The notes beneath the pieces were generated by a model. That model was given only the letters and a program-made list of their open reading frames with translations, had not been told where the DNA came from and did not search any database. From assembly GCA_027923505.1 (NCBI GenBank), contig BROI01000001.1, positions 1,334,501 to 1,398,500 of the forward strand: DNA of 64,000 nt. Reading direction: 5' to 3'. The stretch's first letter is position 1; each line of letters opens with the position of its first letter. Shown here piece after piece: positions 51,995-61,752 of the stretch. Origin of the DNA: Mayamaea pseudoterrestris (Eukaryota; Bacillariophyta; Bacillariophyceae; Sellaphorales; Sellaphoraceae). The position numbers were made by a program, and so were the translations under genes.

Positions 51995-52676
51995 TTATAT
52001 AAGTGAAAAAATACTTGAAGATTGTCCGAATGTCCTTTGCGTTATAGTACAGTTAGAATTTGCAATCGCTACGAAGTTTTTGCATCAAATGAGGTCCCAA
52101 ATATACTAAGCATTATACCTGCTTTAGTTTACACTTACAAAAGAATGTGTACAGTATATAAGGATTACGTACTAGCAAAGCGGATGCGCTCATTAGCCAT
52201 GGCGCGAAATAGCATCAATAGCAACTACGCGAGTCGATTGCCTGCGTTAATTGTACCAAGATGTATCTTCGTCAGCCAACGATTGGGTGTTTGGTTTGGG
52301 TTTAGCTCGCATGTCTATAGGAGCGCCCGATGGCGACAAGTATTGGATGCTAAGACGTGCGTCACCATAGTATTCTCGTCCGTTCATCTGCATCGCCCGA
52401 GCGGCAGATTCGGCATTACCAAACTCAATAGTTGCACTACCAGAACTTCTGCCATCTCCTTGAACTTGCAAGTTACATGAATTAATTGGTCCAAAAGTGG
52501 AAAAGTAGTCCATCAAGTCTTGCTTTTGCGTTCGCCATGGAAGCCCGCCAATCTGTATCTTTCTGTAAGGTGGTACGACGCGGTCACTCGCTGCTGCTGC
52601 ACCGCCAGTCGGCGCGGCATGATGAGAACCATATCGCTCGTTGCCACTTCGTGAACTAACAACGCTTTGTCTCGGG
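51857..52676. repeat. 820-bp exact tandem duplication, unit 2
   Basis: Second unit. On the plus strand, 51857-51994 repeats the last 46 codons of the pyrophosphatase domain without any upstream coding sequence. On the minus strand the unit supplies the real C-terminus of the RRM gene. Confidence 0.9.
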
Positions 52677-55600
52677 GATGCAGGTCGATTCGATGGCTTT
52701 GCCGAGGAAGTGTCGAACTGGATGCTCAGCGTGCCCGGTCCGAATATGTCGCCGTTCATCATCATTGCGCGCTGTGCTGATTCTGGATCAGCAAATTCCA
52801 GAAGAGCTTTCCCTACTGGTTGGCCATCAGCATGCAGTGGCAGTTCGCAACTGACCAATTCTCCAAAGGTTGAGAATTGCTGATAAACTTCTTCTCGCGA
52901 CATTCTCCAATTCAATCCTGTAACGACAAGTTTAACCGATCCGCCACGTGACGATGCCCGACCTTGTTCAGGTGGCGGTCTGTCGCCAGCTCTCTCTTGC
53001 ATACGGCGCTCTTCTCGTGCAATCTTTTCCTCCAAGAACCTTATCTTTGCCTCCATCTCGGCTTCGAGTTCGGCCTCTTCGCGGGGTTGCGCTTCGGAAC
53101 GTTGATTGTTACGGGCAGGTGTTTCTCTTTCATCTGGTCGCCCTTGCGAAACGAAAAAATCGTCTCTCGTGCTGCCTTTTGACGAAGAAGATGTGGACTG
53201 TCCTTCCGCTGACGGAAGACTGGCTATATACTCTTCTCGTTCTTTCTCCAGTGCCATGTATTTTTCTTTCCACAAGGAGACTTCCTCACTCGTCAACTTT
53301 ACCTTCTCTTCAAGACCTTTATTTTCGCTTTCCTGCTGGTCAATCAAAGCTAGCATATTCTTTCTCTCTTCAAATAAATCCTTTACATCTTCATCGGACT
53401 GGGATGCTTTGGCGGATATACTAGTCAACTCTCGTTTGATATTCGTGTTTTCCTTTTCGAGTGCATCGGCCCGCTTTTGCAGCTTTCTGCGCGCTTCTTC
53501 GAGACCGATGGACTTTTGAAATTCATTCGACGCCACTTCGCTTGAAGACGCCAGCTCAGTCTTTAGTTCTGTATTCTCCTTTCCCAAGGTATCAACACGC
53601 TCTAAAAGTTTTGTCTGATTGTACTGTAACAACTTGAGCTTGTCGTCGATTTCTGATTGTGCTTCTGATGCTGATACGTTAGCAGTCTTTAGTTTACCAT
53701 TCTCGTTCTCAAGCGTCTCGACGCGCTGAAGCAGCTCGTCCCTCTCCGACTCTACCTTTTTGTACTTCTCATCCGATATTACCGTAGCATTCTTGCTGAT
53801 AGACATGCGGTTCTGTAGCTCAGCATTTTTTTTCTCCAGCATCTCCAATCTCGCATCGGCATCCTTTTGCTTCGCAACAATCTCGTTGTATTTCTGATCC
53901 GCAATGGCGGCTGTTTCGTTTGCTTTATCTAGCAAAGATTGCAGATTGAGGTTTTCCTTTTCGAGCGATTCAACTCGTGCGTTCATTTTCTCGCGTAGCG
54001 CCTCTAGTTCCTTGCTTGTAACGCCAGACTGAGAAACAACATCGTTAACTGAAGAAAGTTCTTTGCGAAGGCCTTCGTTTTCCTTTTGCAACGTCTCGGA
54101 TCGACTTGAAAAGCTGTCGCGGTCAACGCTCATCTTATTGTACTTATCCTCCCACTGCGATACCACCACGCTTGTAGCAGATAGTTCTTGGTGTAACGCT
54201 TTATTCTCCTGCTCCAATGTATCCAATCGCGAGCGAAGAGTAACAAGTTCCTGCTTGTCTCCTTCCAAAGCCTTGTAGATTTCGTCCCATTGTGTCACAA
54301 CGTCGTACGCCTCCGATAGTTCCGCCTTTGGTGGCTCTGAATGGGACTCGCTTTCATCGTTTAGTGACACGGAGACAGCCTCCAATTCCTCCGGAACGTC
54401 AGGCTCGGTGGAATTACGAAACTCAATATTATCGCCAGCTAACTCCCCTTGTACCATGCTAGCCGCATCCACGGACGATTCTCGGAGCTGCTGTGGCTCT
54501 TCAACTTTATCAACTACATCCTTGTCGACGTTGGTGGTAATGGTCGATTCCGCACTCTTCAACGGCGCCATATCTGCTGTTTGATCCTTGTCGAAACTAG
54601 ACGAGGACGTTTGCTTCGTGTCTGGCGGCGGCAATTCATACTGCACACTGAGTCGACCGTATCCATAGTAGTCGGATCCATCCATTTTTAATGCCGCGGC
54701 CGCTCCATCGGCGTGCGCAAACTCCATGGACGCTTCGCCCTTGGCCAAACCGTCGCCACCAAGCGTCAATTTGCAGGCGAAAATCTCGCCGCACGAAGCA
54801 AAATGCTGAATCACTTCTTGGTTCGAAAGCTTCCAGGGCAGTCCACGAATATAGATTTTGGTGTCTGACGACGTCTCTGGTTGACGTTTCGATGCAGTGC
54901 GGCTGGAGCGAAAGACTGGCGACGCTTGGTTCAGCCGCGTGACGGTTGGCTTTTCTTTTGCAATATAGTGACCATACTTGATACTTAGTATACCTTCACC
55001 AAAGTAGTCCATGCCATTCGTCTTGACGGCTTGTATTGCCGCTCCAACGTCCCGAAACTCTAATAGCGCCGTGCCCGTCGTTTGTCCGTCGTTTCCTGCC
55101 AAGACTTTGCAAAAGACCAATTGTCCAAAGGAGGAAAAGTGCTGCACAATCTCCTGCTGACTCGCCTTCCACGGCAGTCCGCTGACTTGAATCTTGGTGC
55201 TGATGGTGCTTGTTTCGTCGACTTTGTTTTCGTCATCGTCATGATCGACTGAATCGTTGTTGTTGACCGAGTCGACAAAGAACTTGCTAGGCAATGGGGG
55301 CGGTGGCACAGTGGACGAGTTGTCGTCCACAGACGCGACAGAAGAAAAGTTACTTTCACCAGCACCACTACTACTAGTAACATTCGTCTTGCTTTCTTGT
55401 TGCGGAAACAATACTTGATGCAGCATGTAGTCGGTCCACTCTTGGCCAAAGAGCGACTTGAGCATGGGCTTGGCCGGGTCATTGTTGACGCGATATGTGA
55501 TATAGTCGGCTTGATGGTTGATTGAGTTGGCGCCACCTTCGGCAGCTGTAGCAACCACTATATTATCCTTTTGCTCACTGAGCAGTTGCAAGTAAATGTG

Positions 55601-56482
55601 TAAATGTTCCTCAAAGGCTTGCAGCAGTGGTCCTTGTATGGTTGGCAGTGGATTGTCGTCCTTGTCGCCGTCCTTGCCGCCAAAGCGCGTCCACAAGGCA
55701 TGCTTGGAAACATACGGCAGCACCGCCTCCGGCATGGTGCCACCCCACGGAAACTGCTGATTGACGTGAGTCTCGTGCCAAGATTGAAACTTTCGCGCAT
55801 ACACTTCGTTAGCATCAACATCCAACGCCATTGGCTGCGCGTCCAGTAGAATGAGGTGCTTGTTTCCCGGCAGACTGACAAAGTCGGCGCCCCAGACTGG
55901 TAGATTGGAGTTGGTGTTTGGAAAAATGACCAAGTTGAGCACTTGAATGCCGGCAGTGCTAACGTTAGTTGATAGTGACGTTGACTCTGCAGTTGCAGTT
56001 GTTGTGGAAAAGGGTATCGTTTCAAGCAGCACCATGCGCGCGTAGCGAATTGGAATACTGCTGCTGCCACTACTGCTACTCGACGACGCCTGCAACGCCC
56101 GCGCCGTCATGCGCACCACGTAGTCTTCCTTGGGTGTCTTGGCGGGAACGAGCCGACTGGTGTAGTCGGGATCCAAATCGACGGGTTCCAATCCGGGCGT
56201 TTGCTCCAGCTGCTTCCAAGCGGTTTCGGCAAAGGCAGAGTATGTTCCTGAATAGTAGTTGTTGCTTGATGATGACTTCAATGACGACGATTTTGATGAT
56301 TCAAATGCTGCTCCTTCCGTATTGTGACTCGCAAGAGCCGTTAGCTCTGCTGCACCTTTGCTGGTCCGCCTCCATCCGGTCGAAACATGGAGGCAGCTGC
56401 TGCGACGAGGTGCGACAAAGGCATGCGCCACTTGGGTCCATGGTAGCAGCAGCGCAATTTTCATGGCGTCTACTACTTTCAT
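52247..56482 (-). CDS. Plastid-targeted ferredoxin-dependent bilin reductase fused to four RRMs and a long coiled coil
   Basis: 1411 residues from the ATG at 56482 (alternatives 56464 and 56614) in one uninterrupted frame. The N-terminus reads as a signal peptide ending in AHAFVAP, an ASAFAP-type plastid motif (about residues 19-25). Residues about 85-360 match the HY2/PebA/PebB/PcyA bilin reductase family: LPVWGADFVSLPG..HLILLDAQPM (about 194-218), a KHALWTRF segment (about 260-267), and YRVNNDPAKPMLKSLFGQEWTDYMLHQVLFP (two adjacent blocks, about 330-360). Both acidic positions often used for bilin protonation (Asp200 and Asp335 by my count) are present. RRM1 (about 429-505) and RRM2 (about 541-617) follow, then an acidic linker, a coiled coil of about 430 residues, RRM3 and RRM4. 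All RRMs share a GLPW/GLNW RNP2 variant and appear to be products of internal duplication. Such a fusion is unknown to me. Confidence 0.8.
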   Translation of the reverse strand: MKVVDAMKIALLLPWTQVAHAFVAPRRSSCLHVSTGWRRTSKGAAELTALASHNTEGAAFESSKSSSLKSSSSNNYYSGTYSAFAETAWKQLEQTPGLEPVDLDPDYTSRLVPAKTPKEDYVVRMTARALQASSSSSSGSSSIPIRYARMVLLETIPFSTTTATAESTSLSTNVSTAGIQVLNLVIFPNTNSNLPVWGADFVSLPGNKHLILLDAQPMALDVDANEVYARKFQSWHETHVNQQFPWGGTMPEAVLPYVSKHALWTRFGGKDGDKDDNPLPTIQGPLLQAFEEHLHIYLQLLSEQKDNIVVATAAEGGANSINHQADYITYRVNNDPAKPMLKSLFGQEWTDYMLHQVLFPQQESKTNVTSSSGAGESNFSSVASVDDNSSTVPPPPLPSKFFVDSVNNNDSVDHDDDENKVDETSTISTKIQVSGLPWKASQQEIVQHFSSFGQLVFCKVLAGNDGQTTGTALLEFRDVGAAIQAVKTNGMDYFGEGILSIKYGHYIAKEKPTVTRLNQASPVFRSSRTASKRQPETSSDTKIYIRGLPWKLSNQEVIQHFASCGEIFACKLTLGGDGLAKGEASMEFAHADGAAAALKMDGSDYYGYGRLSVQYELPPPDTKQTSSSSFDKDQTADMAPLKSAESTITTNVDKDVVDKVEEPQQLRESSVDAASMVQGELAGDNIEFRNSTEPDVPEELEAVSVSLNDESESHSEPPKAELSEAYDVVTQWDEIYKALEGDKQELVTLRSRLDTLEQENKALHQELSATSVVVSQWEDKYNKMSVDRDSFSSRSETLQKENEGLRKELSSVNDVVSQSGVTSKELEALREKMNARVESLEKENLNLQSLLDKANETAAIADQKYNEIVAKQKDADARLEMLEKKNAELQNRMSISKNATVISDEKYKKVESERDELLQRVETLENENGKLKTANVSASEAQSEIDDKLKLLQYNQTKLLERVDTLGKENTELKTELASSSEVASNEFQKSIGLEEARRKLQKRADALEKENTNIKRELTSISAKASQSDEDVKDLFEERKNMLALIDQQESENKGLEEKVKLTSEEVSLWKEKYMALEKEREEYIASLPSAEGQSTSSSSKGSTRDDFFVSQGRPDERETPARNNQRSEAQPREEAELEAEMEAKIRFLEEKIAREERRMQERAGDRPPPEQGRASSRGGSVKLVVTGLNWRMSREEVYQQFSTFGELVSCELPLHADGQPVGKALLEFADPESAQRAMMMNGDIFGPGTLSIQFDTSSAKPSNRPASPRQSVVSSRSGNERYGSHHAAPTGGAAAASDRVVPPYRKIQIGGLPWRTQKQDLMDYFSTFGPINSCNLQVQGDGRSSGSATIEFGNAESAARAMQMNGREYYGDARLSIQYLSPSGAPIDMRAKPKPNTQSLADEDTSWYN

Positions 56483-57166
56483 CTTCCTTGCTGTCTTGTC
56501 AAGAAGCAAGCAGAGTATAGTATAATATGCAAGCGTACCGGTATCTCTCTGTTGATTGAATTTTGCGAGTGATGGATGGATCATGGATCCTCGTCGGCGA
56601 GGCATGCGTGTCACACTTCATGTCGTACTGCGATCGACTGACGATGTCATACCGTTACTAACTGTAAACACGGTTCGACGCTAGCAACTCGCTCAAGAGA
56701 TACCGTATATGTGCAAGGCCCTGTACACTCATTGTCGCGACGATGGCTGCGGTAGGTATTTGTGTATAGTGTTGGACTCGACCGTCATTGCTCTAATGAA
56801 TATCCAATTGATCCCGTTGCCTTGTACTAGCGCTGGAGTGCAACGAGTTGTATCAAGACTGATGATTTGAGTAACGCACGAATGGAGGCTATAATCGAAA
56901 AACTGATCCACATGGTTTTGTTGAGTCATGACTTATCTTACTCGCAAAGCACATGGGCTCATCATCACAGCCCCTTGCCAATGCGAAGAATTCGACAGTT
57001 AACCACGGGATTAGTTCTTGTCTTGTTTATGGATGCCATCCTTTATTCCTTCGTACGTTGTTCCTAATCTTCCATGCAGAATTCGCCTCGCCAATAACAA
57101 AGCGCCGGTTCCACTTGCTCTCATAAAATCAGTTTCCCACTTGCACACAATCACATTAAGATCACC
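56483..57166. other. Divergent intergenic region
   Basis: Upstream region of both the bilin reductase-RRM gene (minus strand) and the small Cys protein gene (plus strand). A TATAGTATAATAT run at about 56515-56527 lies some 35-45 nt before the ATG at 56482. No other feature is seen. Confidence 0.4.
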
Positions 57167-57613
57167 ATGAAGACCATCATCTGCAACTTCCTCTTCGCCT
57201 TGACGCTCGCCGCTTCCACAAACGCCGCGCCGGCGCTCCGTGGTCTCGCCCGGAGCTGCAACTCTGAATGCTCCGCCGTCTTTACCACGTGCATTCGCGC
57301 ACCGGGAGCTGACAAGTCCGTTTGCAGGACTGCCAAAAAGGCGTGCCAGCTTGTCTGCAAGACGACGACTGACGTGAGTGTTCCATTGGAGGACGTTGAT
57401 CAAGTCGTCGATGATACCGAGAAGGACGTTGACGAAATCGTCGATGAGGTTGAGGATGTTGTTGATGAGGTCGTCGATGTTCCAAAGGTCGAATCCAAGG
57501 GCAAGTGCGTCAGCACGTGCGCCAAAGTCAAGAACGCTTGCATGAAGGCGGCTACTAGTAAGGAGAAGAAGGAGTGCATGCCAATCTTCAAGACCTGCAA
57601 GGAGGCATGTTAA
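57167..57613 (+). CDS. Secreted protein with two Cys modules joined by an acidic Val/Asp linker
   Basis: 148 residues in a single exon. Signal peptide MKTIICNFLFALTLAASTNA. Module 1 (about residues 31-64) and module 2 (about 115-148) share the spacing C-x3-C-x6-C-x9/10-C-x6-C-x3-C, so the protein is an internal duplication. Between them lies an acidic linker of about 45 residues, built from repeated (D/E)(V/I)VD(D/E)V units, that could be helical or bind cations. CX3C...CX3C hairpins of this type are disulfide-bonded in other proteins. No family is recognised. A cell-wall or extracellular role is only a guess. Confidence 0.7.
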   Translation: MKTIICNFLFALTLAASTNAAPALRGLARSCNSECSAVFTTCIRAPGADKSVCRTAKKACQLVCKTTTDVSVPLEDVDQVVDDTEKDVDEIVDEVEDVVDEVVDVPKVESKGKCVSTCAKVKNACMKAATSKEKKECMPIFKTCKEAC

Positions 57614-58146
57614 GCGGTGGATTTGTTTGAGTGGACACGCGAGAACTATACAATCATAACCTTCTACTTTATAACGAGTATACAAAATAACTAGACTTAA
57701 TGTACATGAACAATATATATCATCTGATAGCTCGGACTTGTGACAGTATAATCCTACCGGTACCGGTAGTACAGCATTTGCTAACAATAGTCCGCGCAAC
57801 AAAGTTCTGTGGAACAAAAGTAAGACATCATGACGAGTGAGTGCTGGACAGTTGTCAATAGGTTACAATCTTTGCATGTCTCTTTGCGGCGGCGTTGACA
57901 GCTGTGGCTGGCAGCTACGTAGGTATCGAGATGCAATATTAGCTACCGTAGCTTGTCGACGCCGCGGAATTGTCGCAGCGTCGCTAAAAGTCGCACCATT
58001 ACTGCTGCGACATCTTCCATCGAGATCTTCGAAATCCATTCGAGAGAACGTCACCATGGTAATTCTCCGTTCATATCCTTTCAGTGCTCCTGCTATCGAG
58101 CTAAGCTACTCCAGTCGTAATTCAATTAATTTGCTTGCTATTAAGG
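57614..58146. other. Intergenic stretch
   Basis: 533 bp between two plus-strand genes. It contains a CTACCGGTACCGGTAG palindrome (about 57754-57769) and an AATAAC/AT-rich probable 3' end region near 57685-57720. No gene is seen. Confidence 0.4.
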
Positions 58147-61100
58147 ATGCGGCGAAACGATTACCACGATGAGCATGATGCTGCGGAAGGCACGCCTCTT
58201 CTCCTGCAATCAATATCCGTTTCAAAGCTTCCCCTTCATTTCCACCAAAAGCATGCAACGATGAAACGGCCGTCGCATTCTTGTCGTTCAGCAGCAGGAC
58301 TGACTGCTAGCCTGATACTCGTTGTTGCCATGTTGCTCATGGTGGTTCCATTCTTGACGCAACATGGTAACTCCATGTCGGCATCCGCAGTCATGGATAT
58401 TGTACAACCTGGAATTTATCATTTAGAACCAATCGAAACAAAAGATACGACCAATCAAACAAACAATGAACAGCCGCAGCAGAAGCCACGAGAAGCGAAT
58501 GTGACAGTCGAGGAAGAGAAAACTCCAGTCGCGAATGCTTCAGCTGCAGCCGATATTCCAAACGATCAAGCAGACAACGACGGAGGCGATGAGCAAGAGC
58601 AGCAAACCAAAGATACTACAGTACCCAAGACGAGCCTCAAGTTTCCAGTACCCCTTTCACCGCTCGTGAGACCTAACAATTTGCCGCCGACGTTCATGAA
58701 TGAAACTGTGGACGTTGCGGAGGATTCTGGAGCAGACGAACATGTTACGGTGATTGCCACTCCCACCGTTACGCAGGCTCCTACCGCCGCTCCGAGTAAG
58801 TCCATAGCACCAGTTCCTACTTCAAACCAAGACGAGTCTAAAAATATTGGCCAGGAAGAACAAGATGAGGTAACCGATGATGAGGAGGAAGAAACATTCG
58901 CCGAGCTAGCAGTTCGACTCCTTCCGCTCTACTACCAGCGAATGCTTGCCACGCTTGACGCGCTCACACCCACGGTCCAGCCAGGCCAAGTCTACGTTTC
59001 GCGCAAGGCAATACTCAAGGTTCGAGACTTGTTGGACGTATTTGCTCCCATTTATCCGAATCGCAAGATGGAAGTGCATGATGACGTTGCTGTAGCGCAG
59101 ACGCAGCGCCAGCAAACGTCATTTGACCATGCTGCGATTCACGAGGAGCAAGAGAATGCGAGATACGATCATCGCCGGCATCATCATCACCACCACCACA
59201 ATGCTCGACGTCACGACGGGGAAAGCAAACATCCCCATCACCACCATGATCATCATCGCGTCCTTTCATCCAAGCACAAGCATGACAAGAACAAGCACCA
59301 TCATCATCACTCCGACAGTAGCAAGACAGACTCACGCCATGCGGACAAGACTGACCCTTGGTGGGAACTCCGGCGTTTGCTCGACGGTGGATACGAAACG
59401 ATTGGTACATTTTTGGATCTGGACCACTCGCGCGTCAAATACACGACCAAAATGGAAACCAAGCATCGCGACAAAGTCTTGGATTGGCTCGAAGAGTTTC
59501 GCAAGTACGCCTTTACGCACGACGTGTTGAGCATGTTTCAGCCACCCCCAAGTCACTTTGGAACCTACGAACACTACAAGGAGTCGCACTTGTTTTGGGG
59601 CAGCGCCAAGGAAACCAAGCGTCCCAGTCCCGACGAACCGGCAGCAGCGGTGCTGCGACGACTTTTGAAACATCAAGCCAAGGCTGCTGCAAAGTACTTG
59701 GATGTGTCGCTTGACTTTCGTACCGTCATGGAAAAGAAGCGACACGAGGAATATCACAATCTGCGCAAGGTGCTGCGATCCATGGTGGATGAGTTTGAAA
59801 TTATGGGCGACGTCATTGATCCGTATGGAATATTGTCAGAGGAAGTAAGCGTGCTAAAGAGGGCGAGGAGCAGTCTCGGAGATTTGAACGACGATTACAC
59901 GGCGTTTAGCATTTACGACGGCGGTGATGGACATCGACGCAGGAAACATGGACGAGAGGATAGCATCCACGATAAGTGGCTTGACTTTAAGAAGTGGGCG
60001 GTCCAAAAGGGAGGGCTCAAGGACACACTGAAAAGCTTGGAAGAAAAACTTGACGAAGCCAAGTAAGTGCGGAATCCATCTACATCACAATAGTTATTCA
60101 ACAACGCAACGCACGTACTAACGATAATCAACACTTCATTACAATCATTATTTCGTTTTTGTAGTGAAATGTCTACTCTTTCGTTGACAGGTTTTCTCGA
60201 ATCTGTAAAGCGCCGACCTACTCATCACATTGTGATCGGAAACGGAGCTGGAGATGCCGACTCCATCGTTAGCGCCGTAACACTGGCTTATATTGAATCG
60301 TTGGGAAAGAATTCGGTCGTCAAGACTCCCATTGTATCCGTTTCAAGACGGGCGCTTGAAAGACAACGACCTGAGGTGAAGCTGCTCTTTCAGCTTGCTG
60401 AAGTTTCGGTCGACTCTTTGATATGCACCGACGATTACTTGATGCAGCAGAGGGATATGAGCGACTACGATGTCACGCTTGTGGACCACAACGCCATTGA
60501 ATCAACATTCCAAGACAGAGGCTGGACAGTGCGGGAGATTGTTGATCACCACAAAGATCAAGGCTTGTACCGCACAACAACCTGCTGCGGCTCGAACCGC
60601 ACCATCGCCTTTGCCCATGGCAAGCCCACCGCCGTGTCAACGTGCGTTCTGGTCTTTGAGCGCATGCAAAAACTAGCGAAGGAGCCGTATCCATCCTCGG
60701 TGGGGCTCTTGCTCCTTGGAGTCATATTGCTGGACTCGCTCAACTTGTCGACTGACACCCGGCAAGTTTCGCGCCGCGACAAGGATGCAGTTAGCAATTT
60801 ACAAAAGAGCGTTGACTGGGAGAGCTTGCCAGAGTCGACGAAGCGAAGGCTGGTCATGATAAATTCTACCCAGCCTGACCTGACGACTCTTTTTCGCGTG
60901 TTGCAATCGGCCCGATATGACCCAGAGTTTTGGGATGCATTGTCCGTCAACGAGGCGCTCGACTACGATTTCAAAGAGTACTCGTACGGCAGCGGCTCCT
61001 TTGGAGTATCAACCATTCTCGTGCCATTGAACCGGTTTTTGACCAAGCCTTATCTGGAGGAAAACATTCTTGCATTCATGGCGGCAGTCAACACTGACTT

Positions 61101-61377
61101 CTTGGCGATTATGCTCGCAAACGAATCGGGAACGGGCAGCGAGCAGCGACGCCAGCTCATGCTATGTGGTACAAACTACTTTCCCATGCACGATCTTGTC
61201 AATTTCTTGACGAGCGATCAGTACAAGGGCGAGCCATTGCAACTAAAAGAGATCCCTCACACCCGCTACAGTTCCATCCTGACGATGCGATTCTTTGACC
61301 AAGGCAATGTACTGAGCAGTCGCAAGCAAATTGGTCCCATTTTGGTGCAGTTCTTTGAGGAGTTTTGGCAGGCGTAA
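58147..61377 (+). CDS. Type II membrane protein: His-rich, CHAD-like region spliced to DHH exopolyphosphatase
   Basis: Exons 58147-60062 and 60165-61377 give 1042 residues. The 102-nt intron has GTAAGT, TTTTGTAG and a perfect TACTAAC branch point (60116-60122), and joins the frames as ..EA-N-E-MSTLSLTG. Exon 1 encodes a cytosolic N-terminus, one TM (about 48-66, SLILVVAMLLMVVPFL), an acidic linker, a His-rich stretch (about 338-390, runs of 4-7 His) and a helical region. That region has VYVSRKAILKVRDLLDVF and EEYHNLRKVLRSMVDEFE, each aligning with the H-x3-R-x3-(R/K)-x-x-R helices of CHAD domains, and ends with LKRARSSLGDLNDDYTAF. Exon 2 is a DHH-family exopolyphosphatase (PPX1/prune type): NGAGDADSIVSA, VDHN, IVDHHKDQG. 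Without splicing, exon 1 stops at once (AAG TAA) and 60169 could start a separate PPX protein of 402 residues. Confidence 0.72.
60063..60164 (+). other. Spliceosomal intron joining the two halves of the exopolyphosphatase fusion gene
   Basis: 102 nt, GTAAGT donor at 60063, TACTAAC at 60116-60122 and a pyrimidine-rich TTTCGTTTTTGTAG acceptor ending at 60164. Phase 2. Splicing restores frame exactly, which would be unlikely by chance together with all three signals. Confidence 0.75.
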
Positions 61378-61752
61378 TGTAACATTGTTACTTGGTTCCG
61401 CGCGAATTAGAGATACTACTGCCGACTCATACACTACCTCCTTTCGAATATTCCTTAATGCTGATCCGTTCGTCTTACTTATCGGCTGGTAACTTGGTGC
61501 CGCAACGCTCTTGTCAGACTGCTGGTTGCCAAGTGGATCGAGGACGCGACAAATGTCGTCCCGATGACTACGTTAGGCCGTCTCGCCGACGAGGATATAT
61601 CGTCTATTGCAATACATAATATACAATTGCTAATTATAGCTCCTATTCAAGATTGACAAAGCTGCACGCTTCGCCAGGTAGGAAAGCTTGTCGATCAACT
61701 GTCATCAATCTCCATTCCGTCGACCTTCCTCCACGAACCATCTACCGGTATA

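Noticed and set aside
51202-52480. Two identical 152-codon plus-strand ORFs (51202-51660 and 52022-52480)
   Set aside because: They lie antisense to the RRM4 coding end and in the 3' region, are identical only because of the 820-bp duplication, and have no recognisable domain.
60169-61377. A separate exopolyphosphatase gene starting at 60169
   Set aside because: Splice donor, TACTAAC branch point and acceptor just upstream join it in frame to the preceding gene. Kept as an alternative transcript, not as the main model.
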